From: Agromyces mediolanus
GTDB lineage: Bacteria > Actinomycetota > Actinomycetes > Actinomycetales > Microbacteriaceae
Assembly: GCF_023715325.1 (NCBI RefSeq)
Contig: NZ_JAMBNX010000012.1
Coordinates: 51,097-115,096, forward strand
Length of the DNA stretch: 64,000 bases
Direction of reading: 5' to 3'
Position 1 is the first letter of the stretch, and each line of letters starts with the position of its first letter. Positions 8,470 to 16,948 of the stretch are shown piece after piece. The position numbers and the translations under genes were made by a program. Under the pieces are notes generated by a model. It was not told the DNA's origin and made no database searches. It worked only from the letters and a program-made list of their open reading frames with translations.

Positions 8470-8940
8470 CTAGTCGGCGACGACCTTCACCCGGCTGCCC
8501 GCCTGCTCGACGACGCGCACGCGGGCGCCCTCGGGGATGGGCTGCTCGGAGTACGCCATGCGGCGCTCGAGTTCGCCCGGGCCGTCGAGGCTGACCTCGC
8601 CGCCCGCGGGGGAGATGTCGGAGCGGGCGACCCCGCCGAGGCCGACCGCGGAGACCGGGCCGCCGTCGGAGCTGCGGGTGAGGTTTCGCACCACGAGCAC
8701 GCTGAGCACGTAGGCGACGACTGCGAGCACGGCGGCGAGCACGTACGCCCAGACGAGTTCGAGGCCGAGCGAGGCGGTGAGGGTGCCCGCGGCGCCGAAC
8801 ACCACGAGGCCGACGGCGAGCGCCGTGCCGGAGATGGCCCCGTCGCCGATCTCGAAGTGATCGAGGATGTCGCCGAGGATCAACGAGACGAGGAGGAGGG
8901 CGAGGCCGACGCCTCCGACGATGAGGAAGGGGAGGAGCAC
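8470..8940 (-). CDS. NfeD-like membrane protein with OB-fold tail
   Basis: 156 residues: about three hydrophobic helices (roughly 1-22, 38-60 and 64-88), then a soluble C-terminal beta domain. That domain contains GLGGVARSDISPAGGEVSLDG and the ending VRVVEQAGSRVKVV, as in the OB-fold of NfeD proteins. NfeD proteins accompany flotillins, and the flotillin gene follows here. The GTG start at 8940 has GAGAGG upstream, and a TAGGGT hexamer at 8984-8989 suggests a leader of about 37 bases. Biochemical role is not established. Confidence 0.88.
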   Translation of the reverse strand: MLLPFLIVGGVGLALLLVSLILGDILDHFEIGDGAISGTALAVGLVVFGAAGTLTASLGLELVWAYVLAAVLAVVAYVLSVLVVRNLTRSSDGGPVSAVGLGGVARSDISPAGGEVSLDGPGELERRMAYSEQPIPEGARVRVVEQAGSRVKVVAD

Positions 8941-8983
8941 GTCGCCGGGCCTCTCTGATCGGGTGGAAGTGGGAGTGCGTTCA

Positions 8984-8989
8984 CCCTAT
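8984..8989 (-). promoter_or_regulatory. -10 of the nfeD-flotillin operon
   Basis: TAGGGT on the minus strand; predicted start about base 8977, leaving a leader with a ribosome binding site, in contrast to the leaderless genes nearby. Confidence 0.5.
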
Positions 8990-9041
8990 CGGCACAGCTC
9001 CCGCCCCCGCATCGTTCATCGGACCAGCCAGTCCGGTTCGG

Positions 9042-9099
9042 GTGCCGGGCGAGCGACGTGCCGGGCGAGCGATGTGCCGGGCGAGCTACGTGCCGGGCG
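9042..9099. repeat. 16-bp tandem repeat, 3.6 copies
   Basis: Unit GTGCCGGGCGAGCGAC occurs at 9042, 9058 (last base T) and 9074 (one internal change), with a partial fourth copy at 9090. The array overlaps the stop codon of the zinc-ribbon nuclease-like gene at 9086-9088 and so sets its last residues (VASAAPGT). Confidence 0.85.
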
Positions 9100-9847
9100 C
9101 TGCCGACGCGACGGCCAGCGCCCCGACGGCGGCGGCGCCGCGGAGCCGCACCATGCGGGCGACGATCTCGTCGGCGACGCGGGCGTCGACCGTGCGGCAC
9201 ACGACGTCGTTCGGGCCGAGCGCGTCGAGCCCGCCGCCGCGGACCCGGATGACGTCCCAGCCGACCTCTGCGAGGGCCTCGTCCTTCTCGCGATCGGACG
9301 CCTCCTTCAGCCCCAGGTGCGCGCGCCGCGATCGGCCGGGGTCGTCGTACTCGATCGCGATGCGCAGCTGCGGGACCAGGATGTCGGGCCAGACTTCGCT
9401 GCGCCCGAAGAATGTTCGCGCGACGCGCACCGCGTTCACCCGGTGGTGCAACCGGATGCGTTCGCCGAGGAGAGCCCTCAAGTGCTGTTCGGTCATCGAG
9501 GTGCGGGTGCGCAGGCCGGGGTTCATGAAGGCGACACCCGCCTCGCGCCGTGCGGCCGGCGCCCCCGCGCTCGTGCGGCACTTCGCGCAGGCGGTGCCGG
9601 TGAGCTGCTCGCGGACGGTCGCCCGGTAGCGGTCGTGCCCGCGCTCGCAGCGCCATTCGTACTCGGCGCCGATCCGCGTCTCGCGCGAGAGCCGCCCGCG
9701 TTCGGGCGGGCTCGCCCGACGCAGCAGCTCGCCGCGCGAGCGCTGGGTCTCGGCGACGAGCATGCAGAGCGGGCAGACCCGGGAGAGCCGGATGGCTCCC
9801 TGCTCCGGGTCGCCGCCGTGCCCGCAGCGGAAGCTCACCTCAGCCAT
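9086..9847 (-). CDS. Zinc-ribbon protein with endonuclease-like domain
   Basis: 253 residues. The N-terminal half carries cysteine/histidine pairs in two ribbon-like units: FRCGHGG with VCPLC, and WRCERGHD with CAKC. The C-terminal half has the layout of a Vsr/DUF559-like PD-(D/E)xK nuclease: EVWPDILVPQLRIAIEYDD, then HLGLKEASDREKDEALAEVGWDVIRVR. The D, E and K positions fit a catalytic core. MAEVSFRCGH at 9847 is chosen as start because the ribbon begins there. It may bind and cut or nick DNA; target unknown. No methylase or restriction partner is adjacent. Confidence 0.72.
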   Translation of the reverse strand: MAEVSFRCGHGGDPEQGAIRLSRVCPLCMLVAETQRSRGELLRRASPPERGRLSRETRIGAEYEWRCERGHDRYRATVREQLTGTACAKCRTSAGAPAARREAGVAFMNPGLRTRTSMTEQHLRALLGERIRLHHRVNAVRVARTFFGRSEVWPDILVPQLRIAIEYDDPGRSRRAHLGLKEASDREKDEALAEVGWDVIRVRGGGLDALGPNDVVCRTVDARVADEIVARMVRLRGAAAVGALAVASAAPGT

Positions 9848-9975
9848 GCCGGGCGCCCGGCTTCGCACTCGTCGTCATGCGGTTATGATCGCCCGGACCA
9901 CCGACATGCGACGGGGCGTGCGCGCTCCCGGAGCCCGGCGTCCGGGGCCGGTGCTCCGATGTCGCCGGCGTCCGC

Positions 9976-9981
9976 CACACT
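9976..9981 (+). promoter_or_regulatory. -10-like element of a leaderless start
   Basis: CACACT plus six bases leads to GTG 9988. GGAGG lies in those six bases, too close to act as a normal ribosome binding site. Confidence 0.35.
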
Positions 9982-9987
9982 GGAGGC

Positions 9988-11727
9988 GTGCGCATCGCGA
10001 TCGGCCCCCGCGACGACGGCCTGATCGCCCTCGTCGACCCAGACGAGCCCGCGCGGCCGCTCGCCGTCGTCCCGGCCGCGGAACTCGCGGCCACCGTCGC
10101 GGCGTTCGAGCGCGACGCCGGGCCGCGCTGGGTCTGGAGCGACACCCGGCAGTGGTATCCGAAACTGCTCGCCGCGGGCGTCCGCGTCGAGCGATGCGAC
10201 GACCTGCTGCTCGCCGCAGCCATTCTCGACCACTCCACCGATACCGCAGCGGCCCGCGGGCGGGACGCCGACGGGGCACCGGCCTGGATCGGACGGCTCC
10301 GCGCCGGGCAGCTCGCCCCCGCCCCGGTCGCGGCCGGCACCGCCTTGTTCGACTTCGATGACTTCGACGGCGGCCATCGCTCCGCGCGCTCGACCGCGCC
10401 GACCATCGACGAGGTGCTCGCCGAAGACGCCCGGCAGAACGCCCTCGTCGTCGAGAGTGCGAGGCCGCGGGCCATGCGCCTCCTCCTCGCTGCCGAGTCC
10501 GCCGGGGCGCTGATCGGCGCCGAGCTGCACGCCGCGGGGCTCCCGTGGAGCCGAGAGGTGCATGAGCGCGTGCTCGAGACCACGTTGGGGCCGAGGCCGC
10601 GACCCGGTGCGAAGCCCGAGTACATGGAGCGGCTCGCCGCCGAGGTGCGCCGTGAGCTCGAGGCGCCGGGGCTCAACCTCGATTCGCAGGTCGAGGTGCT
10701 GCGCGCCCTCCGCGCCGCGGGCATCCCGGTCGAGTCGACGAGCCGCTGGGAGCTGCGCGAGCACGAGCATCCCGCCATCGAGCCGCTGGTCGCCTACAAG
10801 AAGCTCGCCCGGCTGGCGAGCGCGAACGGGTGGGTCTGGCTCGATGAGTGGATCGTCGATGGCCGCTTCCGTCCCGACTACGTCCCCGGCGGCACGGCGA
10901 CCGGGCGCTGGGCGACCTCGGGCGGCGGCGCGCTGCAGTTGCCGAAGCTCGTCCGCAGCGCGGTGGTCGCCGATCCGGGATGGCGACTCGTGGTGGCCGA
11001 CGCCGCACAGCTCGAGCCGCGCGTGCTCGCCGCCCTCGCCCGCGACGAGGCGATGGCCGACGCGGCCCGCGGGCGCGACGTGTACCGCGGCATCGTCGAG
11101 GCCGGGGTGGTCGAGGAACGCGACCAGGCGAAGGTCGCGGTGCTCGGCGCCATGTACGGGGCGACGACGGGCGACAGCGGGCGGCTCGTGCCGCGGCTGG
11201 CGCGGGCGTTCCCACGAGCGATGGCGCTCGTCGACCGGGCCGCGGCGCAGGGCGAGCGCGGCGGTAGCGTCACCACGAACCTCGGCCGATCCTCACCGCT
11301 CCCGCCCGCGAGCTGGCGGGAGGTGCAGCAGCGTGCGAGCGAGCCCGACGCGAGCCCGAGCGACGAGCGCCGGGCCCGCAGCTCGGCCCGTGACTGGGGC
11401 CGCTTCACACGCAACTTCGTCGTGCAGGGGAGTGCGGCCGAATGGTCGCTCTGCTGGATGGCGGCGCTCCGCTCGCGTCTGGCCGCGATCGAGCCCGCCG
11501 GCACTCGTGCCACCGCGTCGGGACCCGTCTTCGAAGCGGTGCCGCATCTCGTCTACTACCTGCATGACGAGATCATCGTGCACACCCCGGCCGAGCGTGC
11601 CGAGCAGGTGGCCGACGCCGTCGCCGAGTGCGCGGCCGAGGCGGGGCGCCTGCTGTTCGGTGACTTCCCGCTCGACTTTCCGCTCGACCTCGCCGTCGTC
11701 GAGAGCTACGCGCTGGCCGAGGGCTGA
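9988..11727 (+). CDS. Family A DNA polymerase (3'-5' exonuclease-like and polymerase domains)
   Basis: 579 residues, lacking the 5' nuclease of PolA; actinobacteria carry such a second family A enzyme annotated as bifunctional 3'-5' exonuclease/DNA polymerase. Polymerase motif A is DAAQLEPR (about 338), motif B RDQAKVAVLGAMYG (about 377-390) and motif C YLHDEIIVH (about 525). The catalytic Asp residues of A and C, the Arg, Lys and Tyr of the O-helix and Glu of motif A remain. The O-helix Phe is Leu, and motif A Tyr is Ala. The N-terminal domain has no clear D-x-E, so proofreading is doubtful. The gene overlaps the convergent PadR gene by 22 bases. Confidence 0.88.
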   Translation: MRIAIGPRDDGLIALVDPDEPARPLAVVPAAELAATVAAFERDAGPRWVWSDTRQWYPKLLAAGVRVERCDDLLLAAAILDHSTDTAAARGRDADGAPAWIGRLRAGQLAPAPVAAGTALFDFDDFDGGHRSARSTAPTIDEVLAEDARQNALVVESARPRAMRLLLAAESAGALIGAELHAAGLPWSREVHERVLETTLGPRPRPGAKPEYMERLAAEVRRELEAPGLNLDSQVEVLRALRAAGIPVESTSRWELREHEHPAIEPLVAYKKLARLASANGWVWLDEWIVDGRFRPDYVPGGTATGRWATSGGGALQLPKLVRSAVVADPGWRLVVADAAQLEPRVLAALARDEAMADAARGRDVYRGIVEAGVVEERDQAKVAVLGAMYGATTGDSGRLVPRLARAFPRAMALVDRAAAQGERGGSVTTNLGRSSPLPPASWREVQQRASEPDASPSDERRARSSARDWGRFTRNFVVQGSAAEWSLCWMAALRSRLAAIEPAGTRATASGPVFEAVPHLVYYLHDEIIVHTPAERAEQVADAVAECAAEAGRLLFGDFPLDFPLDLAVVESYALAEG

Positions 11728-12308
11728 GCCGAGCGGCGGCGGCCGCGCTTCGGCCGCACGTCCGAGGGGGCGAAGGCGAGCTCGACGGAGGCCCGAGCCT
11801 CGTCGACCTCGTCGAGCCAGGCGAGTGCGGCCCGCGCCCGTGTCGCGTCGGCCGCGGCGGCCAGCCGGCGCAGCCGGGCGTCCGGCGAGGCATCCGGGTC
11901 CGAGCGCTCGTCGCTCGCGGCATCGCTCGCGGCGGCGAGGCGTGCGAGCCAGCGCTCGCGCTCGGCCGCGACGACGGGCGCGAGCGGCACCTGGGGCAAC
12001 GAGGCGGCGATGAGCACCCGGTCGAGGCTCTCGTCCCAGGGGTCGGCGCCCGCGGCATCCGTGCCCGAGAGCCACCCCGCGACCACCGCTTCGCCGCTCG
12101 TGGTGAGGCGGTGCAGTGGCAGGCCGTCGTCGGTGGTGCCGGCCGGTTCGATCAGCCCCGCCTTCGTCGCGCGCTCGAGCGTGGCGTAGCTCTGTCCGAC
12201 ATTGACGGCGCGGCGCCCGCCCGTTCGTTCGGCGAGCCCGCCGTGCAGGGCGAACCCGTACGCCGGACCCATGCCGAGCAGGGTGAGGAGTGCTTCGCGA
12301 ACGGCCAC
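11706..12308 (-). CDS. PadR family transcriptional regulator
   Basis: 200 residues. The N-terminal winged helix reads REALLTLLGMGPAYGFALHGGLAERTG, then VNVGQSYATLERATKAGLIEP for the recognition and wing region. This is followed by an Ala/Glu/Arg-rich helical C-terminal part that would dimerize, and a basic tail (PKRGRRRSA). PadR proteins repress nearby genes in response to small molecules, but no obvious target operon is adjacent. The GTG start at 12308 follows GGAGGT by five bases. Its last seven codons lie inside the end of the convergent polymerase gene. Confidence 0.87.
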   Translation of the reverse strand: MAVREALLTLLGMGPAYGFALHGGLAERTGGRRAVNVGQSYATLERATKAGLIEPAGTTDDGLPLHRLTTSGEAVVAGWLSGTDAAGADPWDESLDRVLIAASLPQVPLAPVVAAERERWLARLAAASDAASDERSDPDASPDARLRRLAAAADATRARAALAWLDEVDEARASVELAFAPSDVRPKRGRRRSAQPSASA

Positions 12309-12370
12309 CGTGCACCTCCGATCCTGAACTCAAGAACTCCTCACCGAGCATAGTGTTCTCAGAGGCCCGT

Positions 12371-12413
12371 CCGCCACGCCACCGCCACGCCACCGCCACG
12401 CCACCGCCACGCC
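12371..12413. repeat. 11-bp tandem repeat, about four copies
   Basis: Unit ACCGCCACGCC is repeated head to tail at 12381, 12392 and 12403 with a partial copy before. It lies in the intergenic space between the PadR gene and the DUF3145 gene. Confidence 0.85.
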
Positions 12414-12452
12414 GTCCGCTACCCCTCCGACGGCGCGACGCGCCGGGGATTC

Positions 12453-12481
12453 TTGTCATTCGGCCTGATGCGAGGCATAAT
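12453..12481 (+). promoter_or_regulatory. Housekeeping-type promoter of the DUF3145 gene
   Basis: TTGTCA (12453-12458), a 17-base spacer and CATAAT (12476-12481) make one of the best -35/-10 pairs in the window. Predicted start near 12488 gives a leader of about 85 bases. Confidence 0.65.
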
Positions 12482-12572
12482 CGCGGGTGACGGCTGTGCC
12501 GTCGGCAATCGAATATCCGCCCGTTCGTTCCGAGGTCGTAGGGGAAGACGCACCTCAGAGAACGGAGTAGAG

Positions 12573-13094
12573 ATGGCGGAGCAGCTCACGCGGGCCACGC
12601 GCGCCGCGCGAGGAGTGCTGTTCGTGCACTCCTCGCCACGAGCGATCTGCCCCCACCTCGAGTGGGCGGCAGGACGCACACTCGGCGTGCCCGTGAACTT
12701 CGATTGGCAGGAGCAGCCGGTGCTGCGCGGCAGCATGCGCGCGGAGTTCTCCTGGGAGGGCGTGCAGGGCGACGGCGCACGGCTCGCCTCGGCTCTGCGC
12801 GGCTGGGACCACGTGCGCTACGAGGTGAGCGAGGACCCCGGTGCCGGCAGTGACGGCGCGCGCTGGATGCACACGCCGGACCTCGGCATCCACTTCGCGC
12901 AGACCGACAGCGCAGGGAACGCGGTGATTCCCGAGGACCGCGTGCGCTACGCCCTCGAGCTCGCCGGGCACGACCCGCTCGAACTGCACCGCGAGCTGCG
13001 CCTCGCCCTCGGTCAGGCGTGGGACGACGAGCTCGAACCCTTCCGCCACGCAAGCGACTTCGCCCCGGTCGTCTGGCTGCACCAGACGGGCTGA
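12573..13094 (+). CDS. DUF3145 domain-containing protein
   Basis: 173-residue conserved actinobacterial protein of unknown function. The open frame runs 120 bases further upstream, but ATG 12573 with GGAGTAGAG before it gives the family start MAEQLTRATRAARGVLFVHSSP. Other conserved segments are CPHLEWAAGRTLG, NFDWQEQPVL and the C-terminal ELAGHDPLELHRELRLALGQAWDDELEPFR. No membrane segment or known catalytic motif is visible. It stands alone between a strong promoter and a perfect bidirectional hairpin; the neighbouring fab operon is on the opposite strand. Confidence 0.9.
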   Translation: MAEQLTRATRAARGVLFVHSSPRAICPHLEWAAGRTLGVPVNFDWQEQPVLRGSMRAEFSWEGVQGDGARLASALRGWDHVRYEVSEDPGAGSDGARWMHTPDLGIHFAQTDSAGNAVIPEDRVRYALELAGHDPLELHRELRLALGQAWDDELEPFRHASDFAPVVWLHQTG

Positions 13095-13177
13095 GCGGAT
13101 GCCGCGGGTCGCCTGCGGCGCGACGCGGAGGTCGGACGAGATTTCCCGGCGGCCGTACGAGCGAAGCGGGCGACCCG

Positions 13178-13219
13178 ATGACGACGGCCCCGGTGGGAAC
13201 CCACCGGGGCCGTCGTCAT
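13178..13219. terminator. 20-bp perfect hairpin between convergent genes
   Basis: Arms 13178-13197 and 13200-13219 are exact inverted copies separated by two bases (core CGGTGGGAACCCACCG). It separates the DUF3145 gene from the end of the fab operon and would work for both. Confidence 0.75.
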
Positions 13220-13241
13220 GCGCCGTGCGAACGGCGTCGGA

Positions 13242-14477
13242 TCATGCGGAGCGGAACGCGATGACCGCGTTGTGCCCGCCGAAGCCGAAGGAGTTCGAGA
13301 TCGCGAGCTGGTCGCCGGCACCCAGATCCTGCGCTTCGCCCGAGACGCGGAAGGGGACCTCGGGGTCCTGCTCCGTGAGGTTGATCGTCGGCGGCGCCTG
13401 GCGGTCGCGGATCGCGAAGATCGTGAAGATCGCCTCGAGCGCGCCGGTGCCACCGAGGAGGTGGCCGGTCGATGCCTTGGTCGCCGACACCGGGATGTCC
13501 TCGATGCGGCTGCCGAACACCGTCTTCAGCGCCTGGAACTCGTTCGGGTCGCCCACCGGCGTCGACGTCGCGTGCGCGTTGATGTGCGTGACCTCGTCGG
13601 GCGTCGCACCGGCCTGAGCGAGCGCGAGCTCGACCGCCCGGGACGCGCCGCGGCCCTCGGGGTCGTTGGCGGTGATGTGGTACGAGTCGGCCGTGACGCC
13701 GCCGCCGACCACGTAGGCGTAGATCTTCGCGCCGCGGGCCTTGGCGTGCTCCTCGGTCTCGAGGATCAGCGCGCCGGCGCCCTCGCCCATGACGAAGCCG
13801 TCGCGGTCGACGCTCGTGGGACGCGAGGCGTGGGCCGGGTCGTCGTTGCGCCGGGAGAGGGCCTGCATCGAAGCGAAGGAGGCGATCGTGATCGGGTGGA
13901 TGGCCGACTCGGTGCCGCCCGCGATGACGATGTCCGCGAGGCCGTCCTGCAGGTGCTTGACGGCGTTCACGAGCGACTCGGTGCTCGAGGCGCAGGCGCT
14001 CGCGTAGGTGCTCGCGTAGGCGCGGGCGCCGAAGTGCAGCGAGAGGTTGCCCGCTGCCGCGTTCGGCATGAGCATCGGGACGGTCATGGGCAGCACGCGG
14101 CGCGGGCCGCGCTCACGCAGCGTGTCCCAGGCGTCGAGCAGCGTCCAGACGCCGCCGATGCCGGTCGCGAAGTCCACGCCGAGGCGTTCGGGGTCGACCT
14201 CGGGGGCGCCGGCGTCGGCCCAGGCCTCCTTGGCCGCGATCAGCGCGAACTGGGAGGCGGGGTCGAGCCGCTTGGCGACGGGGCGCTCGAGGACGGCCTC
14301 GGGGCGCACGATGGCCTCGGCCGCGAAGGTGACGGGAAGCTCGTACTTCTCGACCCAGTCGTGCTCGAGGCTGCGGGCGCCGGACACGCCGGCGCGCAGG
14401 GCGTCCCAACTCTCGGGGGCGGTTCCGCCGAGCGGCGAACTCGCACCGATGCCGGTGACGACGATGTTCTTGGTCAT
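13242..14477 (-). CDS. fabF: Beta-ketoacyl-ACP synthase II
   Basis: Condensing enzyme that elongates acyl-ACP with malonyl-ACP in type II fatty acid synthesis; 411 residues. The active-site cysteine is in YASACASSTESL (about residue 165). The two histidines follow in HINAHATSTPVGD and KASTGHLLGGTGA, and the C-terminal NSFGFGGHN is intact. It is the last gene of the fabD-fabH-acpP-fabF run, 76 bases after acpP, with a stable hairpin in that gap. Start MTKNIVVTGIG is standard. Confidence 0.97.
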   Translation of the reverse strand: MTKNIVVTGIGASSPLGGTAPESWDALRAGVSGARSLEHDWVEKYELPVTFAAEAIVRPEAVLERPVAKRLDPASQFALIAAKEAWADAGAPEVDPERLGVDFATGIGGVWTLLDAWDTLRERGPRRVLPMTVPMLMPNAAAGNLSLHFGARAYASTYASACASSTESLVNAVKHLQDGLADIVIAGGTESAIHPITIASFASMQALSRRNDDPAHASRPTSVDRDGFVMGEGAGALILETEEHAKARGAKIYAYVVGGGVTADSYHITANDPEGRGASRAVELALAQAGATPDEVTHINAHATSTPVGDPNEFQALKTVFGSRIEDIPVSATKASTGHLLGGTGALEAIFTIFAIRDRQAPPTINLTEQDPEVPFRVSGEAQDLGAGDQLAISNSFGFGGHNAVIAFRSA

Positions 14478-14516
14478 GACGAAAACACTCCGGGAGGAAA
14501 CGGGACGAGGACCGTG

Positions 14517-14544
14517 CGAGCGGGCCGCCTGGGCGGCCCGCTCG
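14517..14544 (-). terminator. Hairpin between acpP and fabF
   Basis: Arms CGAGCGGGCCGCC and GGCGGCCCGCTCG with a two-base loop. Its position inside the operon suggests partial termination or protection of the abundant acpP message rather than a full stop. Confidence 0.55.
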
Positions 14545-14553
14545 TCGCGATGC

Positions 14554-14802
14554 CTAGGCCTGGGCCTTGACGATGAAGCTGACGGCGTCGCCGACGGTCT
14601 TGAGGTTCTTCACCTCTTCGTCGGGGATCTTGACATCGAACTTCTCCTCGGCGTTGACGACGATCGTCATCATCGAGATGGAGTCAATGTCGAGGTCATC
14701 GGTGAACGACTTGTCCAGCTCAACCGTGTCGGTCGCGATGCCGGTCTCGTCGTTGATGAGCTCGGCCAGGCCGGCCAGCACTTCTTCGTTGGACAATGCC
14801 AT
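14554..14802 (-). CDS. acpP: Acyl carrier protein
   Basis: 82-residue acidic carrier of growing acyl chains. The phosphopantetheine attachment serine is Ser41 in DLDIDSISMM; the usual DSL is DSI here. ATG 14802 is chosen because AGGAGA lies seven bases upstream; the longer frame to 14844 adds a non-homologous tail. It sits between fabH and fabF as in other actinobacteria. Confidence 0.96.
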   Translation of the reverse strand: MALSNEEVLAGLAELINDETGIATDTVELDKSFTDDLDIDSISMMTIVVNAEEKFDVKIPDEEVKNLKTVGDAVSFIVKAQA

Positions 14803-14870
14803 GGGTTCTTCTCCTTGCAGGGGTGTCTCGTTTGACCGAGACACAGTCTAGAGGGACGGGGACCGGTGGT

Positions 14871-15875
14871 TCAGGGAAGAACCACCACTTGGGCACCGAA
14901 CACGAGTCCGGCGCCGAAGCCGATCTGCAGCGCGAGGCCGCCGGACAGCTCGGGGTGTTCCTCGAGCAGGCGGTGCGTGGCGAGCGGAATGGAGGCGGCC
15001 GAGGTGTTGCCCGTCGTCGCGATGTCGCGGGCGATCACGACCGACTCGGGCAGCTTCAGCTGCTTGGCGAACTCGTCGATGATGCGCATGTTCGCCTGGT
15101 GCGGGATGAACGCCGCGAGGTCGGCGCTCGTGATGCCGGCGGCGTCGAGGGCCTGCTTCGCGACCTTGGCCATGTCCCACACGGCCCAGCGGAAGACGGT
15201 CTGGCCCTCCTGCCGGAGCGTGGGCCAGTCGCCCTCACCGTCGCGGTACTCGACGAGGGTCCGGTTCATCCCGACCGCGCCGGCCTTCGAGCCGTCGGAG
15301 CCCCACACGGTGCGGGCGATGCCGGGGACGTCGCTCGGGCCGATCACTGCGGCTCCTGCGCCGTCGCCGAGGAGGAACGAGATGCTGCGGTCGGTGGGGT
15401 CGACGACGTCCGAGAGCTTCTCGGCGCCGATGACGAGGGCGTAGTGGGCCACGCCCGCGCGGATGAGCGCGTCGGCCTGGGCGACCGCGTAGGCGTAGCC
15501 CGCGCAGGCCGCATTCGTGTCGTACGCCGCCGCAGGGTTGGCCCCGACCCGGTCGGCGAGCACCGCGGCCATCGAGGGCGTCTGCTGCACGTTCGAGATC
15601 GTCGCGACGATGACGAGGTCGATGAGTTCGGGGGAGATGCCCGACTTGGCGATCGCCTCCTGCGCGGCGTCGGTCGCGAGGTCGAGCGCGCTCACGGCGG
15701 CACCTGCGCGGGTGCGGGTGATGATGCCGGTGCGCTGCTGAATCCACTCGTCGGAGGAGTCGATCGGCCCGATCAGCTCGTCGTTCGGCACCGCGTGCTC
15801 GCCACGGGCGGCGCCCATCGCGTAGATCCGCGTGTAGGAGGGGCCGTGCGACTGCTGCAGGGTCGGCTTGGTCAT
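14871..15875 (-). CDS. fabH: Beta-ketoacyl-ACP synthase III
   Basis: Initiates fatty acid synthesis by condensing an acyl-CoA primer with malonyl-ACP; 334 residues. The catalytic triad is Cys124 (NAACAGYAYA), His in FIPHQANMRI and Asn in TTGNTSAAS. In this lineage the primers are often branched acyl-CoAs giving iso/anteiso acids, but specificity is not readable here. The N-terminus is slightly extended (SHGPSYTRIYAMGAARGE) before the usual DELIGPIDSSDEWI. It lies 49 bases after fabD and 68 before acpP. Confidence 0.96.
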   Translation of the reverse strand: MTKPTLQQSHGPSYTRIYAMGAARGEHAVPNDELIGPIDSSDEWIQQRTGIITRTRAGAAVSALDLATDAAQEAIAKSGISPELIDLVIVATISNVQQTPSMAAVLADRVGANPAAAYDTNAACAGYAYAVAQADALIRAGVAHYALVIGAEKLSDVVDPTDRSISFLLGDGAGAAVIGPSDVPGIARTVWGSDGSKAGAVGMNRTLVEYRDGEGDWPTLRQEGQTVFRWAVWDMAKVAKQALDAAGITSADLAAFIPHQANMRIIDEFAKQLKLPESVVIARDIATTGNTSAASIPLATHRLLEEHPELSGGLALQIGFGAGLVFGAQVVVLP

Positions 15876-15924
15876 GCGCTTCGACTCTTCTCTGCTTCTT
15901 CTGGGGGTTCGGGGCTCAGGCGGC

Positions 15925-16845
15925 TCAGGCGGCCTGAGCGATCAGCTCGGTGGCGGCGTCGAGGTCGTCGGGCGTCTTGACGGCGACGGTCGGCACGCCC
16001 TTGAGCCCGCGCTTGGCGAGCCCGACGAGCGCTCCGGCCGGCGCGAGCTCGATGATGCCGGTCACGCCGGCATCGGCGAATGCGGCCATGTCGAGGTCCC
16101 AGCGCACGGGCGAGGAGACCTGGCCGACGAGGAGCTCGACGAATGCGCCGCCCGACTCGACCCGGCTGCCGTCGCGGTTCGTCCAGAGCGGGAGCACGGG
16201 ATCGGCGGGGGAGAGCGTGGCCGCGACCTCGGCGAGCCGGTCGACGGCCGGGCGCATGTAGCGGGTGTGGAAGGCGCCGGCCACCTGCAGCGGGATGACC
16301 CGGGTGCCGGCGGGCGGCTCGGCCTTCAGCTGCTCGAGGGCGTCGAGCGCGCCGGCGACGACGATCTGGCCGCCGCCGTTGTAGTTCGCGGGCTCGAGGC
16401 CCAGCTCGGCGAGGCGGGCGAGCAGCTCCTGCTCGTCGCCGCCGAGGACGGCGCTCATGCCGGTCGCGACCTCGGCCGCGGCATCCGCCATGGCCCGTCC
16501 ACGCGCCGCGACGAAGCGCATGGCCTCGCTCGCGTCGAGCACGCCGCTGCCGGCGGCCGCGGTGATCTCGCCGACGGAGTGGCCGGCGATTCCGCCGATG
16601 CCGACGGCGCGGCCCCCGTCGAAGAGTGCCTCGAGCGTCAGGATGCCGGCCGCCACGATGAGCGGCTGCGCCACCTTGGTGTCGCGGATGGTCTCGGCGT
16701 CGCTCACCGTGCCGTGTTCGGCGAGGTCGAGCTCGGCGGCAGCCGAGAGCTCGGCGAGGCGCGCGGCGCGCGCCGGGTCCTCGAGCCAGGGGGTGAGGAA
16801 TCCGGGGGTCTGCGAGCCCTGTCCAGGGCAGACGACGACGATCAC
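15925..16845 (-). CDS. fabD: Malonyl-CoA:ACP transacylase
   Basis: Transfers malonyl from CoA to ACP; 306 residues. The opening VVVCPGQGSQTPGF and the nucleophile elbow GHSVGE (Ser90) are clear, and the His partner is in VAGAFHTRYM. GTG 16845 is chosen over the longer frame to 16893 because CAGACT stands six bases before it and because homologues start at this point. It is the first gene of the fab run and has its own promoter, separating it from fasR. Confidence 0.95.
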   Translation of the reverse strand: MIVVVCPGQGSQTPGFLTPWLEDPARAARLAELSAAAELDLAEHGTVSDAETIRDTKVAQPLIVAAGILTLEALFDGGRAVGIGGIAGHSVGEITAAAGSGVLDASEAMRFVAARGRAMADAAAEVATGMSAVLGGDEQELLARLAELGLEPANYNGGGQIVVAGALDALEQLKAEPPAGTRVIPLQVAGAFHTRYMRPAVDRLAEVAATLSPADPVLPLWTNRDGSRVESGGAFVELLVGQVSSPVRWDLDMAAFADAGVTGIIELAPAGALVGLAKRGLKGVPTVAVKTPDDLDAATELIAQAA

Positions 16846-16851
16846 CCGACT

Positions 16852-16857
16852 AGTCTG
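16852..16857 (-). promoter_or_regulatory. -10-like element of a leaderless fabD start
   Basis: CAGACT on the minus strand, six bases, then GTG 16845. A likely site for FasR activation lies just upstream, in 16858-16948, but no motif is recognised. Confidence 0.45.
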
Positions 16858-16948
16858 CCAACGCCCGGACGGTCGTGGGTGTGCACACGCCACAAGGTCT
16901 GCGAAGAACCCTTGTGCGCGGGATACAGGAACCGGTCACCCGATGCGG

